Origin: CAYQZD01 sp964421875
GTDB taxonomy: Bacteria > Electryoneota > Tariuqbacteria > Tariuqbacterales > Tariuqbacteraceae
Length of the DNA: 46,409 nucleotides
NCBI GenBank assembly: GCA_964421875.1
Contig: CAYQZD010000015.1
Span: 1 to 46,409, forward strand
Direction: 5' to 3'
Shown here: piece by piece, positions 16,147 to 25,205 of the stretch
Layout of the letters: every line of letters begins with the position of its first letter
Position numbering within the stretch: position 1 is the first letter of the stretch
Position numbers and translations under genes: made by a program
The notes under the pieces: model-generated
What the model saw: only the letters and a program-made list of their open reading frames with translations
What the model was told of the DNA's origin: nothing
The model's database searches: none

Positions 16147-18024
16147 ATGAAGAAATATTCGACATTGGGCGGGGGTTTGACCCTGTCCTTGCTCCTTGGA
16201 TTAATTCTGTGGATAAAACTTCCCGTATTCATCGACGGGCTGGCGACCACTGCGATACTGGTGGTTCTGCCGACTCTTGTATTGTATTATGTCTTTAATC
16301 TACTGTTCTTTAAATTAGGCGATAATCGGGGGAAGGCTTCGCTGATATTCACCGGGCTGATAGTTGCGGTTTTGTTGGCGGTGGTGAGTTCCCTCGACTG
16401 GATATTGCTGCTAATGACCGTCGGCGCGGTCGGAATCACGCTGCTGCTGTGGAAAAACCGCCCGGCGCTGTGGGGGATCGCTGCGTTACTCTGCCTCTTC
16501 TTCCTCTTCACCGGACATTCCCAGAAAGTAAGGGATGGCTGTCCTAAACTGCTGATTGTGGGAATAGATTCCGCCACTCCTTCGATAATCGACACAATGC
16601 GCGCCAAGGGTTACCTGGAGAACATCGACCGCCTCATCAAGCAGGGGGCTTACGGCGGACTGCTTTCCGAAGAGCCTACTTTTTCACCGGCGCTCTGGAC
16701 CACTATCGCCACCGGCGTGAGCCGCGAAACCCACGGTATCACCAGTTTCTACCATACCGCCGCCGCCATCAAGGCGCCCCGCCTCTGGGAAATCCTCCAA
16801 CAGAACGGCTGGAGTGTGGGAGTGTTCCGCTGGATGGTTAGCTGGCCACCGGTCAGGATGAACGGTTTCATCGTCCCTGACCTGCTGGCGCGCGACGACA
16901 CTTCGTTTCCGCCGGGGTATGGCGTGATGAATACCATAAGCGACGCGCTGCATACCTCCGCAGGCTTCTCGGTCATAAAATTGACCCGCCAGGGCTGGCG
17001 GCTGCTGGAAACGGGATTGAGCGGCGCCACCGCGCGAAGGCTATTGGCTAAGGGGATAAAATACAACTTCAAACTGCGGGATTACAATTTCAAGTATATG
17101 TTCCTCCGGGAGTCGGTGCTTGAGGCGGGAAGCGACATCTTCCTGCGGCTGGTGAAAAAACACCGACCTGAAGCTGCGGTTTATTACGACAACGGGGTGG
17201 ATGTGGTCTGTCATTCGATGTGGAAGTACAGTTTCCCCGATGGATTCCGGGTAACCTCCGATGAAGTGGATAAGTACGGCGGCTTTGTGAGCGATATTTA
17301 TCGTTACAACGACCGGGTATTAGGAAAACTTTTAAAATCCTTCGACGATTCCATCGATGTGATTGTACTCTCGGACCACGGAATGGAACGGGTGAAGGAC
17401 GAGGAAATCGACTATTTCTGGGTCGATGTGGACAACCTGTTCGAGACTCTGGGCTTGGAAGATAAAGCCTATTCGCAAAGCCTCCATAAACATCAGTTTA
17501 TCTATCCCGTCGGCGAGGTGGACGAGGCCGGGTTTTATGAGTCCGTCGCTGAAACGCTGAAGCGGTTGAGGTTTGAAAACGGAGCGCATCCCTTCGTCCT
17601 AAATGTGGACGTGAGCGGTCATACCTACATAAAGAACGTTTCCGAGGCTGGTGAAGGAGGCTTGCTCTATCTTGACGACAAGCCCGCAGAACTCGAGGAT
17701 TATCTAACTAAAGCCTTCTCCATTTCCGCCTATCATGCGCTGGTCGGAACCATTGTTATGCGAGGGCGCAACATCCCGCCCGGCTCCGTCGTTGAAGGGG
17801 CTTCAATCTATGATGTAGCGCCGACCATCCTCGCCTGGCAGGGCTTTCCCCTGGGGAGTTATATGGAAGGAAGACCCTTGACCGGAGTGTTCTCCGCCGA
17901 GCCTGAGCTGCAATTCACCGATTCCTATGTTAGAAACGAGGATTTCATCGGCGCTGATGTAGAAGGGCTTTCCCTGGATAAAAACACCAAAGACAAGCTG
18001 CGAGCGATGGGGTACGTGAAATAG
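16147..18024 (+). CDS. membrane-anchored alkaline-phosphatase-superfamily phosphodiesterase-like protein (paralog 2)
   Basis: Same architecture as the preceding gene: several N-terminal membrane helices (residues about 8-122), then the hydrolase domain with D141 (VGIDSATPS), T185 (PALWTTIATG), YYDNGVDVVCH, LSDHGME and YDVAPTILAWQGFP, ending in LRAMGYVK. Long stretches match paralog 1, e.g. GVFRWMVSWPPVRMNGFIVP against GVFRWLVTWPPDTVDGFMVP, so the pair arose by tandem duplication with strong divergence in the membrane part. The gap is 49 bp. The substrate is unknown. Confidence 0.85.
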   Translation: MKKYSTLGGGLTLSLLLGLILWIKLPVFIDGLATTAILVVLPTLVLYYVFNLLFFKLGDNRGKASLIFTGLIVAVLLAVVSSLDWILLLMTVGAVGITLLLWKNRPALWGIAALLCLFFLFTGHSQKVRDGCPKLLIVGIDSATPSIIDTMRAKGYLENIDRLIKQGAYGGLLSEEPTFSPALWTTIATGVSRETHGITSFYHTAAAIKAPRLWEILQQNGWSVGVFRWMVSWPPVRMNGFIVPDLLARDDTSFPPGYGVMNTISDALHTSAGFSVIKLTRQGWRLLETGLSGATARRLLAKGIKYNFKLRDYNFKYMFLRESVLEAGSDIFLRLVKKHRPEAAVYYDNGVDVVCHSMWKYSFPDGFRVTSDEVDKYGGFVSDIYRYNDRVLGKLLKSFDDSIDVIVLSDHGMERVKDEEIDYFWVDVDNLFETLGLEDKAYSQSLHKHQFIYPVGEVDEAGFYESVAETLKRLRFENGAHPFVLNVDVSGHTYIKNVSEAGEGGLLYLDDKPAELEDYLTKAFSISAYHALVGTIVMRGRNIPPGSVVEGASIYDVAPTILAWQGFPLGSYMEGRPLTGVFSAEPELQFTDSYVRNEDFIGADVEGLSLDKNTKDKLRAMGYVK

Positions 18025-18080
18025 GTAAAGATCTATTATAGCCATTCTTGAGGGGCTTGTTGCTTAGATCCCATTATCGT

Positions 18081-18106
18081 GGTGTCGGGTCCCCGCACCC
18101 GACACC
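18081..18106. repeat. GGTGTCGGGT hairpin repeat, copy 1
   Basis: GGTGTCGGGT and ACCCGACACC form a perfect 10-bp stem with a 6-nt loop, between paralog 2 and surE. A second copy, differing only in the loop, lies at 26234-26259. No T run follows. Confidence 0.75.
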
Positions 18107-18193
18107 AACCACTTATTCTTATTGCATATATAGTCGATTACGAAGACTTTACGCTGCGATAAATCGTTGAAACCTGATAATATGATTGGTTAA

Positions 18194-18961
18194 ATGCCCA
18201 GACCACTTATACTCATATCGAATGACGATGGAATTTTCGCGCCGGGATTGTACGCGCTTTATAAAGTGATGCGGAAACTGGGGGAGGTCAAGGTGGTCGC
18301 TCCCGAAAGCGAGCAGAGCGCGGTGGGGCACTCCATCACCCTGCGCAATCCGCTGCGAGCCTTCACCTGGTACCGCTTCGGAAAACCTTTCGGCACCGCG
18401 GTCAGCGGCACTCCGGCAGACTCGGTCAAGTTCGCCCTGGCGGAGGTGCTGGACCGTAAGCCCGACCTGATAGTCTCCGGCATCAATCAAGGCACCAACA
18501 CCGGCGTCGACCTCCTCTATTCCGGAACGGTTTCAGCCGCTACGGAGGGAGCTATCAACCGCATTCCCTCCGTTGCGATTTCACTGGCGTCGTTTGTCTT
18601 TAAGAATTTCGAACCCTCAGCCCAGTTCGCCCTGAAAATCGCCGCAAACACTCTGAAAAACGGGCTTCCGCCGGGGACCTTTCTCAACATTAATGTGCCG
18701 CCTCTCGATGCCGAAAAAATCAAAGGGGTGTCCTGGACCCGGCAGGGTATTTCCCGCTGGAAGGAGCGGTTTCAGCGCCGCAGCGACCCCAAGGGCAAAT
18801 CCTACTACTGGATGGACGGGGACAAAATCCCCGATGAAATGAACGGCAACACCGATGAGAAGATGATTGCCGCGGGGTATATATCCATCACTCCTATTCA
18901 CTATGACCTTACCGACCACGATTTTCTGGCGGACGGCGCCGCAGATTGGAAGTTTGATTAG
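18194..18961 (+). CDS. surE: 5'/3'-nucleotidase SurE
   Basis: Survival protein that removes phosphate from nucleoside monophosphates. The N-terminal metal site ISNDDGIFAPG, APESEQSAVGHSIT, VSGTPADSV, VSGINQGTNTG and YSGTVSAATEG are all diagnostic. The 255-residue length is typical. It starts at ATG 18194 with no clear SD. guaA follows after 39 bp. Confidence 0.95.
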   Translation: MPRPLILISNDDGIFAPGLYALYKVMRKLGEVKVVAPESEQSAVGHSITLRNPLRAFTWYRFGKPFGTAVSGTPADSVKFALAEVLDRKPDLIVSGINQGTNTGVDLLYSGTVSAATEGAINRIPSVAISLASFVFKNFEPSAQFALKIAANTLKNGLPPGTFLNINVPPLDAEKIKGVSWTRQGISRWKERFQRRSDPKGKSYYWMDGDKIPDEMNGNTDEKMIAAGYISITPIHYDLTDHDFLADGAADWKFD

Positions 18962-19000
18962 TATTTAATAAACAAGGCGAAAACGAGAGACAAAACCGCT

Positions 19001-20545
19001 TTGCTACAAATCCCCGAAATAATCGTCATCATCGATTTCGGCTCCCAGTACACTCAGCTCATCGCCCGCAGGCTCCGTGAAGCCAAGGTGTACTGTGAAA
19101 TTCACCCCTTCAATACCCCGTTCGAGAAAATCCGGGCGATGAAGCCTCAGGGGCTGGTGTTCTCCGGAGGCCCCTCCAGCATTTACGAGACCGACGCTCC
19201 GGAGCCCGACAATGAGCTATTAACGTTGGGCGCGCCCATACTCGGCATCTGCTACGGGATGCACGCCATCGGGCGGATAGAGGGGGGGACGGTGGAAAAT
19301 GCCCGGCGTCAGGAATTCGGTCCCGCCACTCTGAACGTTGTCGCCCCCTCGCCGCTTTTTCAGGGGCTTGAGCGGGAAGTCCGCGTTTGGATGAGTCATG
19401 GCGATCATCTGACCTCGCTCCCCCCGGGATACATTCACACCGGCTCGGCGGAGAACGCATTCTTCGCCGCAATGGAAAACCCGGAGAAAAGGTTCTACCT
19501 GGTTCAATTTCATCCCGAAGTGACTCATACTCCCGACGGCGCGGCTATCATCCGCAACTTCGCTTTTAATATCTGCGGAGTGCGGGGGGACTGGACCCCG
19601 GAATACTTTGTGAACCATGCGATAGAAAAAATAAGAGAGACACTAGGCGCCAGCCGGGTGATTTGCGCCCTTTCAGGCGGAGTTGACTCCACCGTGACCG
19701 CCGCCCTGTTACACCGCGCCGCCCCGGACCAAACCCTCTCCGTTTTCGTGGACAACGGACTACTGAGGTTCGGCGACCGGGAACTGGTGGAGGAGAAGCT
19801 GAAGGAGGAGCTGGGGATTAACTTAAAGGTAGTTGACGCCGGCGAGCGCTTTATAAATGCTTTGTCTGGCGTGACCGATCCTGAGATGAAACGTAAAATT
19901 ATCGGCGAGACCTTTATCCGTGTCTTCGAGGAGGCGGCTGGTGAGTGGAACGACGCTGAGTTCTTAGCTCAAGGGACGCTCTACCCCGATGTGATTGAAA
20001 GCGTCTCGGTGAAAGGTCCTTCGGCGACCATAAAGTCCCATCACAACGTCGGCGGCTTGCCGCAAGCGATGGGATTGCGATTGATTGAGCCGCTGCGGGA
20101 ACTGTTCAAGGACGAAGTTAGAGCCGTGGGAAAACTGCTGGGTGCCCCGCCTGAAATTGTGCAGCGCCACCCCTTTCCGGGACCGGGATTGGCAGTGAGG
20201 ATTTTAGGGGAAGTCACTAAGGAGCGTCTGGAAATCCTGCGCCGTGCGGATAAAATCCTCATCGAGGAGTTGAGGCAATCCGGTTGGTACCACCGCGTCT
20301 CTCAGGCTCTCTGCGTGCTGCTGCCGGTGAAATCGGTGGGAGTGATGGGCGACGCCCGAACCTATGAATATGTGCTGGCGCTCCGCTCCGTCGATACCTT
20401 CGATTTTATGACCGCAGCTTGGTCGCCGCTGCCGCACGACCTCCTGGGCAGGGTGTCCAACCGCATCATCAACGAGGTCAGAGGCGTCAACCGCGTGGTC
20501 TATGATATCTCCACCAAACCGCCCGCCACCGTGGAATGGGAGTGA
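19001..20545 (+). CDS. guaA: GMP synthase (glutamine-hydrolysing)
   Basis: Converts XMP to GMP with glutamine as nitrogen source. The N-terminal class I amidotransferase has the nucleophile Cys in GICYGM and its His-Glu in QFHPEVTHT. The ATP-pyrophosphatase domain has ALSGGVDSTV, and the C-terminal dimer domain ends in STKPPATVEWE. At 514 residues it is full length. The start is TTG 19001; only two residues separate it from the conserved N-terminus and no ATG is nearby. Confidence 0.96.
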   Translation: MLQIPEIIVIIDFGSQYTQLIARRLREAKVYCEIHPFNTPFEKIRAMKPQGLVFSGGPSSIYETDAPEPDNELLTLGAPILGICYGMHAIGRIEGGTVENARRQEFGPATLNVVAPSPLFQGLEREVRVWMSHGDHLTSLPPGYIHTGSAENAFFAAMENPEKRFYLVQFHPEVTHTPDGAAIIRNFAFNICGVRGDWTPEYFVNHAIEKIRETLGASRVICALSGGVDSTVTAALLHRAAPDQTLSVFVDNGLLRFGDRELVEEKLKEELGINLKVVDAGERFINALSGVTDPEMKRKIIGETFIRVFEEAAGEWNDAEFLAQGTLYPDVIESVSVKGPSATIKSHHNVGGLPQAMGLRLIEPLRELFKDEVRAVGKLLGAPPEIVQRHPFPGPGLAVRILGEVTKERLEILRRADKILIEELRQSGWYHRVSQALCVLLPVKSVGVMGDARTYEYVLALRSVDTFDFMTAAWSPLPHDLLGRVSNRIINEVRGVNRVVYDISTKPPATVEWE

Positions 20546-20905
20546 ACTATCAGCTATATGTATTGACATAAAGGATTATATTACAAGAGTGGAAAACTGT
20601 CGAGATGGAGACCATCCCGACGCCACTGTTTTATTTGCACTTATGTATGGAGTCGGGTTCATCCTCGAACCCGACATTTTAACTAACCTACAGTGTCAGT
20701 ACCGCTATGGTCAATGCAGCGGACATACGCAGCTAAGAATGTAAATTATTGACACGTGTGACGCTCCGACATCTTAGGATTAATAACGAAATATTTTTCC
20801 CGATGTGAATTTCATCACCTTTTATAATCAAGAATGACTATTATTTATTATATAATATCAAGGTTCTTCTCTATCACAGTATATAACCATAAAGGAGTCC
20901 TATAG
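20546..20905. other. intergenic region upstream of glmS
   Basis: Holds two hairpins: GTCGAGATGG/CCATCCCGAC (20599-20622), related to one at 26181-26203, and GTCGGGTTC/GAACCCGAC (20652-20675). TATAAT boxes at 20823 and 20851 lie in A+T-rich sequence without a clear -35, so the glmS promoter is probably here but not placed. No glmS ribozyme core was recognised. AAGGAG precedes the glmS ATG by 8 nt. Confidence 0.5.
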
Positions 20906-22735
20906 ATGTGTGGAATTATCGGCTACATTGGAGATAAAGATGTGGTGCCGATACTGATATCAGGTCTGAAGAGAATGGAATATCGCGGTTACGATTCTTC
21001 CGGATTGGCGGTGCTGGGACCGGAAGGAATTCAGGTTGAGAAAAAAATCGGTAAGATATCCGCTCTGGAAAAATCCATCAGCGAAATCAAACTGGCCGGC
21101 TGGTCCGGAATCGGGCACACCCGATGGGCCACCCACGGCGTTCCCTCCTCTTTGAATGCGCATCCTCACAGCGATAAGAATGGCGACCTGGCTCTGGTAC
21201 ATAACGGCATTATTGAAAACTACCTCTCCCTCAGATTGGATCTATCCCGAAAAGGGCATAAGTTTCGAACCGAAACCGATACCGAAACCCTGGTTCATCT
21301 GGTTCAAGAGTACTATCGGGAAAACGACCTGGCAGAGGCGGTGCGCCAAGCTTTGAGCCAGGTGAAGGGCACCTACGGCGTCGCCGTCTTTTCCAGCCGT
21401 GAACCGGATAGAATCGTAGTGGCGAGGATGGGTAGTCCCATCGTGCTGGGAGTGGGGAACGGTGAGAACTTCATCGCCTCCGACCTCGCAGCCTTTGTGG
21501 AGCATACCAAGGAGGCGGTTTATCTCGATGACGGGGAGATGGCGGTGCTCAGCAGAGATTCAATCCAACACTCGACACTCCAGGGAAAGCCGGTCAAGCG
21601 AAAGAGTGAAAAAATCTCCTTTACCGTGGAGCAGATAGAAAAGGGTGGATACCCGCATTTTATGCTGAAGGAGATTTATGAGCAGGCCAACACCGTCGAA
21701 GACGCGATGCGCGGCAGGCTGCTGGAACAGGAAGGGACCTCAATCCTCAGCGGCATCGGTAAGTACCGCGACCGGCTGGTCAACGCTAAACGCATCATCA
21801 TCGTCGCTTGCGGAACATCGTACCACGCCGGACTGATTGGGGAATATATGATTGAGGAATTCGCCCAAATACCGGTCGAGGTGGAATACGCCTCAGAATT
21901 CCGCTACCGCAATCCCATCATCGAGCCCGGCACCGTCATCATCGCTATCAGCCAGTCCGGCGAAACCGCAGATACCCTGGCCGCGATGCGCGAAGCTAAG
22001 TGTAAGGGCGCGGTATGCCTGGCGATATGCAACGTGGTCGGCTCCACTATCGCCCGAGAAGCCCATGCCGGACTCTATCTCTATGCTGGTATGGAAATCG
22101 GTGTGGCTTCCACCAAAGCCTTCACTTCTCAGATAACGGTTCTAAGTTTGATTGCCCTTTTCATCGGCCGCCGCAAGTGGATGTCGGTGCTGGAAGGGCA
22201 AGAATGGATTAAAGAACTGAAAGGGCTTCAAAGCAAGATCAAAGCCATCTTCGAGATGAACGATGTTATCAAAGAAATAGCCCAACGCTTCAAAGACCAG
22301 CGCAACTTCCTCTACCTGGGACGCGGCTACAATTTCCCCGTAGCTATGGAAGGGGCGCTCAAACTCAAAGAAATATCATACATCCACGCCGAAGGTTATC
22401 CCGCCGCCGAAATGAAACACGGACCCATCGCGCTCATCGACAAGGATATGCCGGTGGTCTTCATCGCCATTAAGAACGGAACCTACGAGAAGATTATGTC
22501 GAACATCGAGGAAGTGCTGGCGCGGGACGGCCGTGTTATAGCCATCGCTTCCGAAGGCGACGAGGAGATAAAAAGCAAGGCGGAGGAGGTCATCTTCATC
22601 CCCCAAACCGCCAACCATCTGATGCCGATACTGACGGTGATTCCGCTTCAGCTCCTCGCTTATCACATAGCGGTTCTCCGGGGATGCAATATAGACCAAC
22701 CCCGCAATTTAGCCAAGAGCGTGACGGTCGAGTAA
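20906..22735 (+). CDS. glmS: glutamine-fructose-6-phosphate aminotransferase (isomerizing)
   Basis: First step of the hexosamine pathway feeding peptidoglycan and LPS. The N-terminal Ntn amidotransferase starts CGIIGYIG, with the catalytic Cys directly after Met, followed by RMEYRGYDSSG and HTRWATHG. Two SIS domains follow (ACGTSYHAG, ISQSGETADT, LGRGYNFPVAMEGALKLKE). The C-terminus PRNLAKSVTVE is typical. 609 residues, full length. AAAGGAG lies 7-8 nt before the ATG. Confidence 0.97.
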   Translation: MCGIIGYIGDKDVVPILISGLKRMEYRGYDSSGLAVLGPEGIQVEKKIGKISALEKSISEIKLAGWSGIGHTRWATHGVPSSLNAHPHSDKNGDLALVHNGIIENYLSLRLDLSRKGHKFRTETDTETLVHLVQEYYRENDLAEAVRQALSQVKGTYGVAVFSSREPDRIVVARMGSPIVLGVGNGENFIASDLAAFVEHTKEAVYLDDGEMAVLSRDSIQHSTLQGKPVKRKSEKISFTVEQIEKGGYPHFMLKEIYEQANTVEDAMRGRLLEQEGTSILSGIGKYRDRLVNAKRIIIVACGTSYHAGLIGEYMIEEFAQIPVEVEYASEFRYRNPIIEPGTVIIAISQSGETADTLAAMREAKCKGAVCLAICNVVGSTIAREAHAGLYLYAGMEIGVASTKAFTSQITVLSLIALFIGRRKWMSVLEGQEWIKELKGLQSKIKAIFEMNDVIKEIAQRFKDQRNFLYLGRGYNFPVAMEGALKLKEISYIHAEGYPAAEMKHGPIALIDKDMPVVFIAIKNGTYEKIMSNIEEVLARDGRVIAIASEGDEEIKSKAEEVIFIPQTANHLMPILTVIPLQLLAYHIAVLRGCNIDQPRNLAKSVTVE

Positions 22736-22768
22736 AGCCCTATATCCTGAATGGGGGGTAGAAAAACT

Positions 22769-22817
22769 GTTCCTCGCTGTTTTGTATGGGTAAATAAACA
22801 ATGGTGTATTGTTAGAA
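22769..22817. repeat. 49-bp direct repeat, copy 1
   Basis: Identical over 49 bp to 46361-46409, the last bases of the window (begins GTTCCTCGCTG, ends TGTTAGAA). The match starts abruptly at both places. Copy 1 continues straight into a C/G-run hairpin element, so the repeat unit may be longer than 49 bp. Confidence 0.9.
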
Positions 22818-22892
22818 ATCCCCCCTGCCCCCCTTATTCTAAGGGGGGAATCTTAAAGTCCCCCTTTGGAAAAGGGGGATTTAGGGGGATTT
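22816..22892. repeat. CCCCCT/AGGGGG hairpin cluster, copy 1
   Basis: AATCCCCCCTGCCCCCCTTA is followed by AAGGGGGGAATC, then CCCCCTTT and AAAGGGGGATTTAGGGGGATT, so the block can fold as nested hairpins. A related block is at 38247-38311. Dispersed intergenic repeat. Confidence 0.7.
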
Positions 22893-23002
22893 GTTTATAG
22901 ACAGTCAAGCAATTATTCTTAATAGAACCAGTTTACCCACACGATTCAGCGAAGAACCGAAAAAACTGTATCAATTTAGCTATGTGAAGCGCTTACCCAT
23001 TT

Positions 23003-23091
23003 TGTCATTCCCGCAAGTGAACGAAGTGAACGCGTCGGGAATCTGAACATCAACTAATTTGCTGTCAGATTCCGGACAAGTCGGAATGACA
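23003..23091. repeat. TGTCATTCCCG inverted repeat, copy 1
   Basis: TGTCATTCCCG at the left end and CGGAATGACA at the right end pair imperfectly, with internal GGGAATCTGA and CAGATTCC as a second pair. The left half, about 47 bp, recurs almost unchanged at 40756-40802. Confidence 0.75.
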
Positions 23092-23180
23092 GCGGTGTTA
23101 TTGCAGACTTCATTTCAGTAAAGTCTTACGAAAATATTATCAAGTCCCCCTGAAAGGGACTGGTATTTGCGGATTGAATA

Positions 23181-23209
23181 TTGATTTTTATCTGATTTTG
23201 TGCTATTAT
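23181..23209 (+). promoter_or_regulatory. sigma-70-type promoter
   Basis: TTGATT (23181-23186), 17-nt spacer, TATTAT (23204-23209). Transcription would start near 23216, about 130 nt before the TPR/periplasmic-binding protein gene. Confidence 0.6.
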
Positions 23210-23345
23210 GGTAGGATAATCCTCGAACACCGGTCCCTTTTTTTTGCCTTGATCGTCATTTTGTTGATCGAAGCTCAGATAGAATGATTGTTTTACTAAG
23301 GCTTCTTATAGCAATTTTTCTACAAAGGAACCTGTTTTTAGCATT

Positions 23346-25205
23346 ATGTGTCGTATGAAGAAACTTGCTGTTATCACACTGCTGTCATTATCGCTCCTGG
23401 CGCTGACCCACTCCGGCGGATTCTGCGCTCCACCGAACTCCGCGGAAGTTCTGCTGACCCAGGGATTGGAGAAATTCCAGAAAGGCGATTATTCCGGAGC
23501 GGTGAATGACTTAAAGGCCTTGATTTCGCGTAAAAGGGAGAATCCCTACCGGGATGACGGGCTCTACCTGCTCGCTCGCTCCTATGTCAGAATGCGGCAG
23601 TTTGGTGAAGCGATGAGAATGGTCAACCAGCTTAAGAACGAATATCCCCGGAGCCCTTTCCGCGATTATACCCTTTTTCTCGAGGCTGAAATTAAATTCG
23701 CCCTGAACCGCAAGATGGACGCGGCGGAAAAACTCCTGTTGTTGTTGAGTGGTGAAACCGAACTATCATTGAAAAACCTGGCGGAAGACAGACTGGAGCC
23801 CTTGCTGCAGGGATTATCACTGGCGCAATTGTCCAGCCTGGCGGAATTTTCCCCTGAAGAAGCCAAAGACTGTCTTGAAGGTTTGATAGAGGCCAGAAAA
23901 AAACTTAGCAGAATCGTGGTTCTGACGCCTCCGGAAGACAGCGCCGCTGTGGAAATCCTGGAAGGTATGAAGGTCGCTCTGAATATCTATCAACGGAAAA
24001 TAGGAAACCTGCTGCCGGCGCTGGAGATTAAGGCAATTGAGGGCAGTCTCTTAGACATATACTTTGATCTCAGGAGCCTGACAGGTTCCGGCGCATTATC
24101 GATTATCAGTCTTTATCAAGGGGAGGAATCGCTGTTGGCGGCGGCGGCGGCGGCGCATCTGGACATTCCTTTTTTCGTAGCCAGAGACGTCAATCCCGGT
24201 CTCTGGAAAATGAGCGATAACATCTGGCAGCTTGCCCCCGACCTTGAAAGTATGGGAAACGCCCTGGCGGATTTCGCTGTGGGAGGAATGGGACTCCGTC
24301 GTTTCGTTACACTGGCGCCCCTGGATAACCCCCGCGCCCGTTTCGCCGAAGCCTTCATCGATAAAGTCAATGCGCTTGAAGCTGAAATCGCCGGCGAGGA
24401 GTGGTATTATTCCGAAGCGATGAACCTGGGCGACAACTTCAAAAGCCTCCGACGCCTCGGATTCCGTTATACCTACGACGATTCCCTTAACCGTATGCTG
24501 GAGAAAGATTCACTCTTCATCGCAGCGGAGGATGCTAATGGGATGGAAGCGAAATTCTTAACGGAAGCCGGTGAAGACAGCTTCAAAGTAACCGCCCTCA
24601 ATGACACTATCCAGGAGCATTTATGGGGGAAGCACCGGCAATCCATCGTGGAAAAGGCGCGCTTCCAGCGTTCGGAGGTGGATTCGAACAATATCACCCT
24701 GAGTTGTTTCGATGGTTTCGTTTTTCCATTGGGCTGGGACGAGGTCGATATGTATATTCCGCAGTTCGCCTTCTACAATTTTAACACTCATCTTTTCTGC
24801 CCCGCGGTTGCCTTCACTTGGGAAAAACTGGATAACCTGAAAGACCATCTGAAACAGCTTAAGCTGGTGGGATGGGGCAGGGCGCCCGGAATCGAAAACC
24901 GAGCCTCCAGGTCATTGGCTGAGTTTGTAGAATTTAAAGGGTACGGCCCCTCGGAACTGGTGGCTCTCGGTTTCGACTGTATGAATTTCGCCCTCGATAA
25001 TGCCGATATACTGGACCTTTCCTTAAAATCCCCCGAGCGCAAGATTGTCTATAACGGGGTAAGATACGATTTCATCTTCCCCTCGGCGCGCAGAAACAAT
25101 CAGAGCATCAGCTTCTATAGGTTTACCGGCGCAGGCTTCATCCTGCTGGCGGAAACGACGCTGGATGGCGGTAAAAGCACTTCGATGCGCTTCGAAGAGG
25201 AGTGA
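23346..25205 (+). CDS. exported TPR plus periplasmic-binding-fold protein (LpoA-like architecture)
   Basis: Signal peptide (MKKLAVITLLSLSLLALT), then TPR/YfiO-like repeats at about 35-180 (ALEKFQKGDYSGAV-type helices, LLARSYVRMRQFGEAM), then a type 1 periplasmic-binding-like domain from about 190 (RIVVLTPPEDSAAVEILEGMK). The order TPR then binding fold is that of LpoA-type activators of penicillin-binding proteins, but no lipobox is seen (GGFC), so it is probably periplasmic rather than a lipoprotein. The ATG at 23355 may be the real start. It overlaps uppP by 4 bp, which supports a cell-envelope role. Function inferred only from architecture. Confidence 0.7.
   Translation: MCRMKKLAVITLLSLSLLALTHSGGFCAPPNSAEVLLTQGLEKFQKGDYSGAVNDLKALISRKRENPYRDDGLYLLARSYVRMRQFGEAMRMVNQLKNEYPRSPFRDYTLFLEAEIKFALNRKMDAAEKLLLLLSGETELSLKNLAEDRLEPLLQGLSLAQLSSLAEFSPEEAKDCLEGLIEARKKLSRIVVLTPPEDSAAVEILEGMKVALNIYQRKIGNLLPALEIKAIEGSLLDIYFDLRSLTGSGALSIISLYQGEESLLAAAAAAHLDIPFFVARDVNPGLWKMSDNIWQLAPDLESMGNALADFAVGGMGLRRFVTLAPLDNPRARFAEAFIDKVNALEAEIAGEEWYYSEAMNLGDNFKSLRRLGFRYTYDDSLNRMLEKDSLFIAAEDANGMEAKFLTEAGEDSFKVTALNDTIQEHLWGKHRQSIVEKARFQRSEVDSNNITLSCFDGFVFPLGWDEVDMYIPQFAFYNFNTHLFCPAVAFTWEKLDNLKDHLKQLKLVGWGRAPGIENRASRSLAEFVEFKGYGPSELVALGFDCMNFALDNADILDLSLKSPERKIVYNGVRYDFIFPSARRNNQSISFYRFTGAGFILLAETTLDGGKSTSMRFEEE

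Larger units (their letters stand above)
22736..23345. other. repeat-rich intergenic region
   Basis: No gene seen in 610 bp. In order it holds the 49-bp repeat shared with the window end (22769-22817), a C/G-run hairpin cluster (22816-22892), the TGTCATTCCCG inverted repeat (23003-23091), and a good sigma-70 promoter (23181-23209) for the next gene. Confidence 0.6.

Noticed and set aside
20546..20905. possible glmS ribozyme upstream of glmS
   Set aside because: No recognisable ribozyme core sequence or cleavage-site context; the hairpins present belong to dispersed repeat families.
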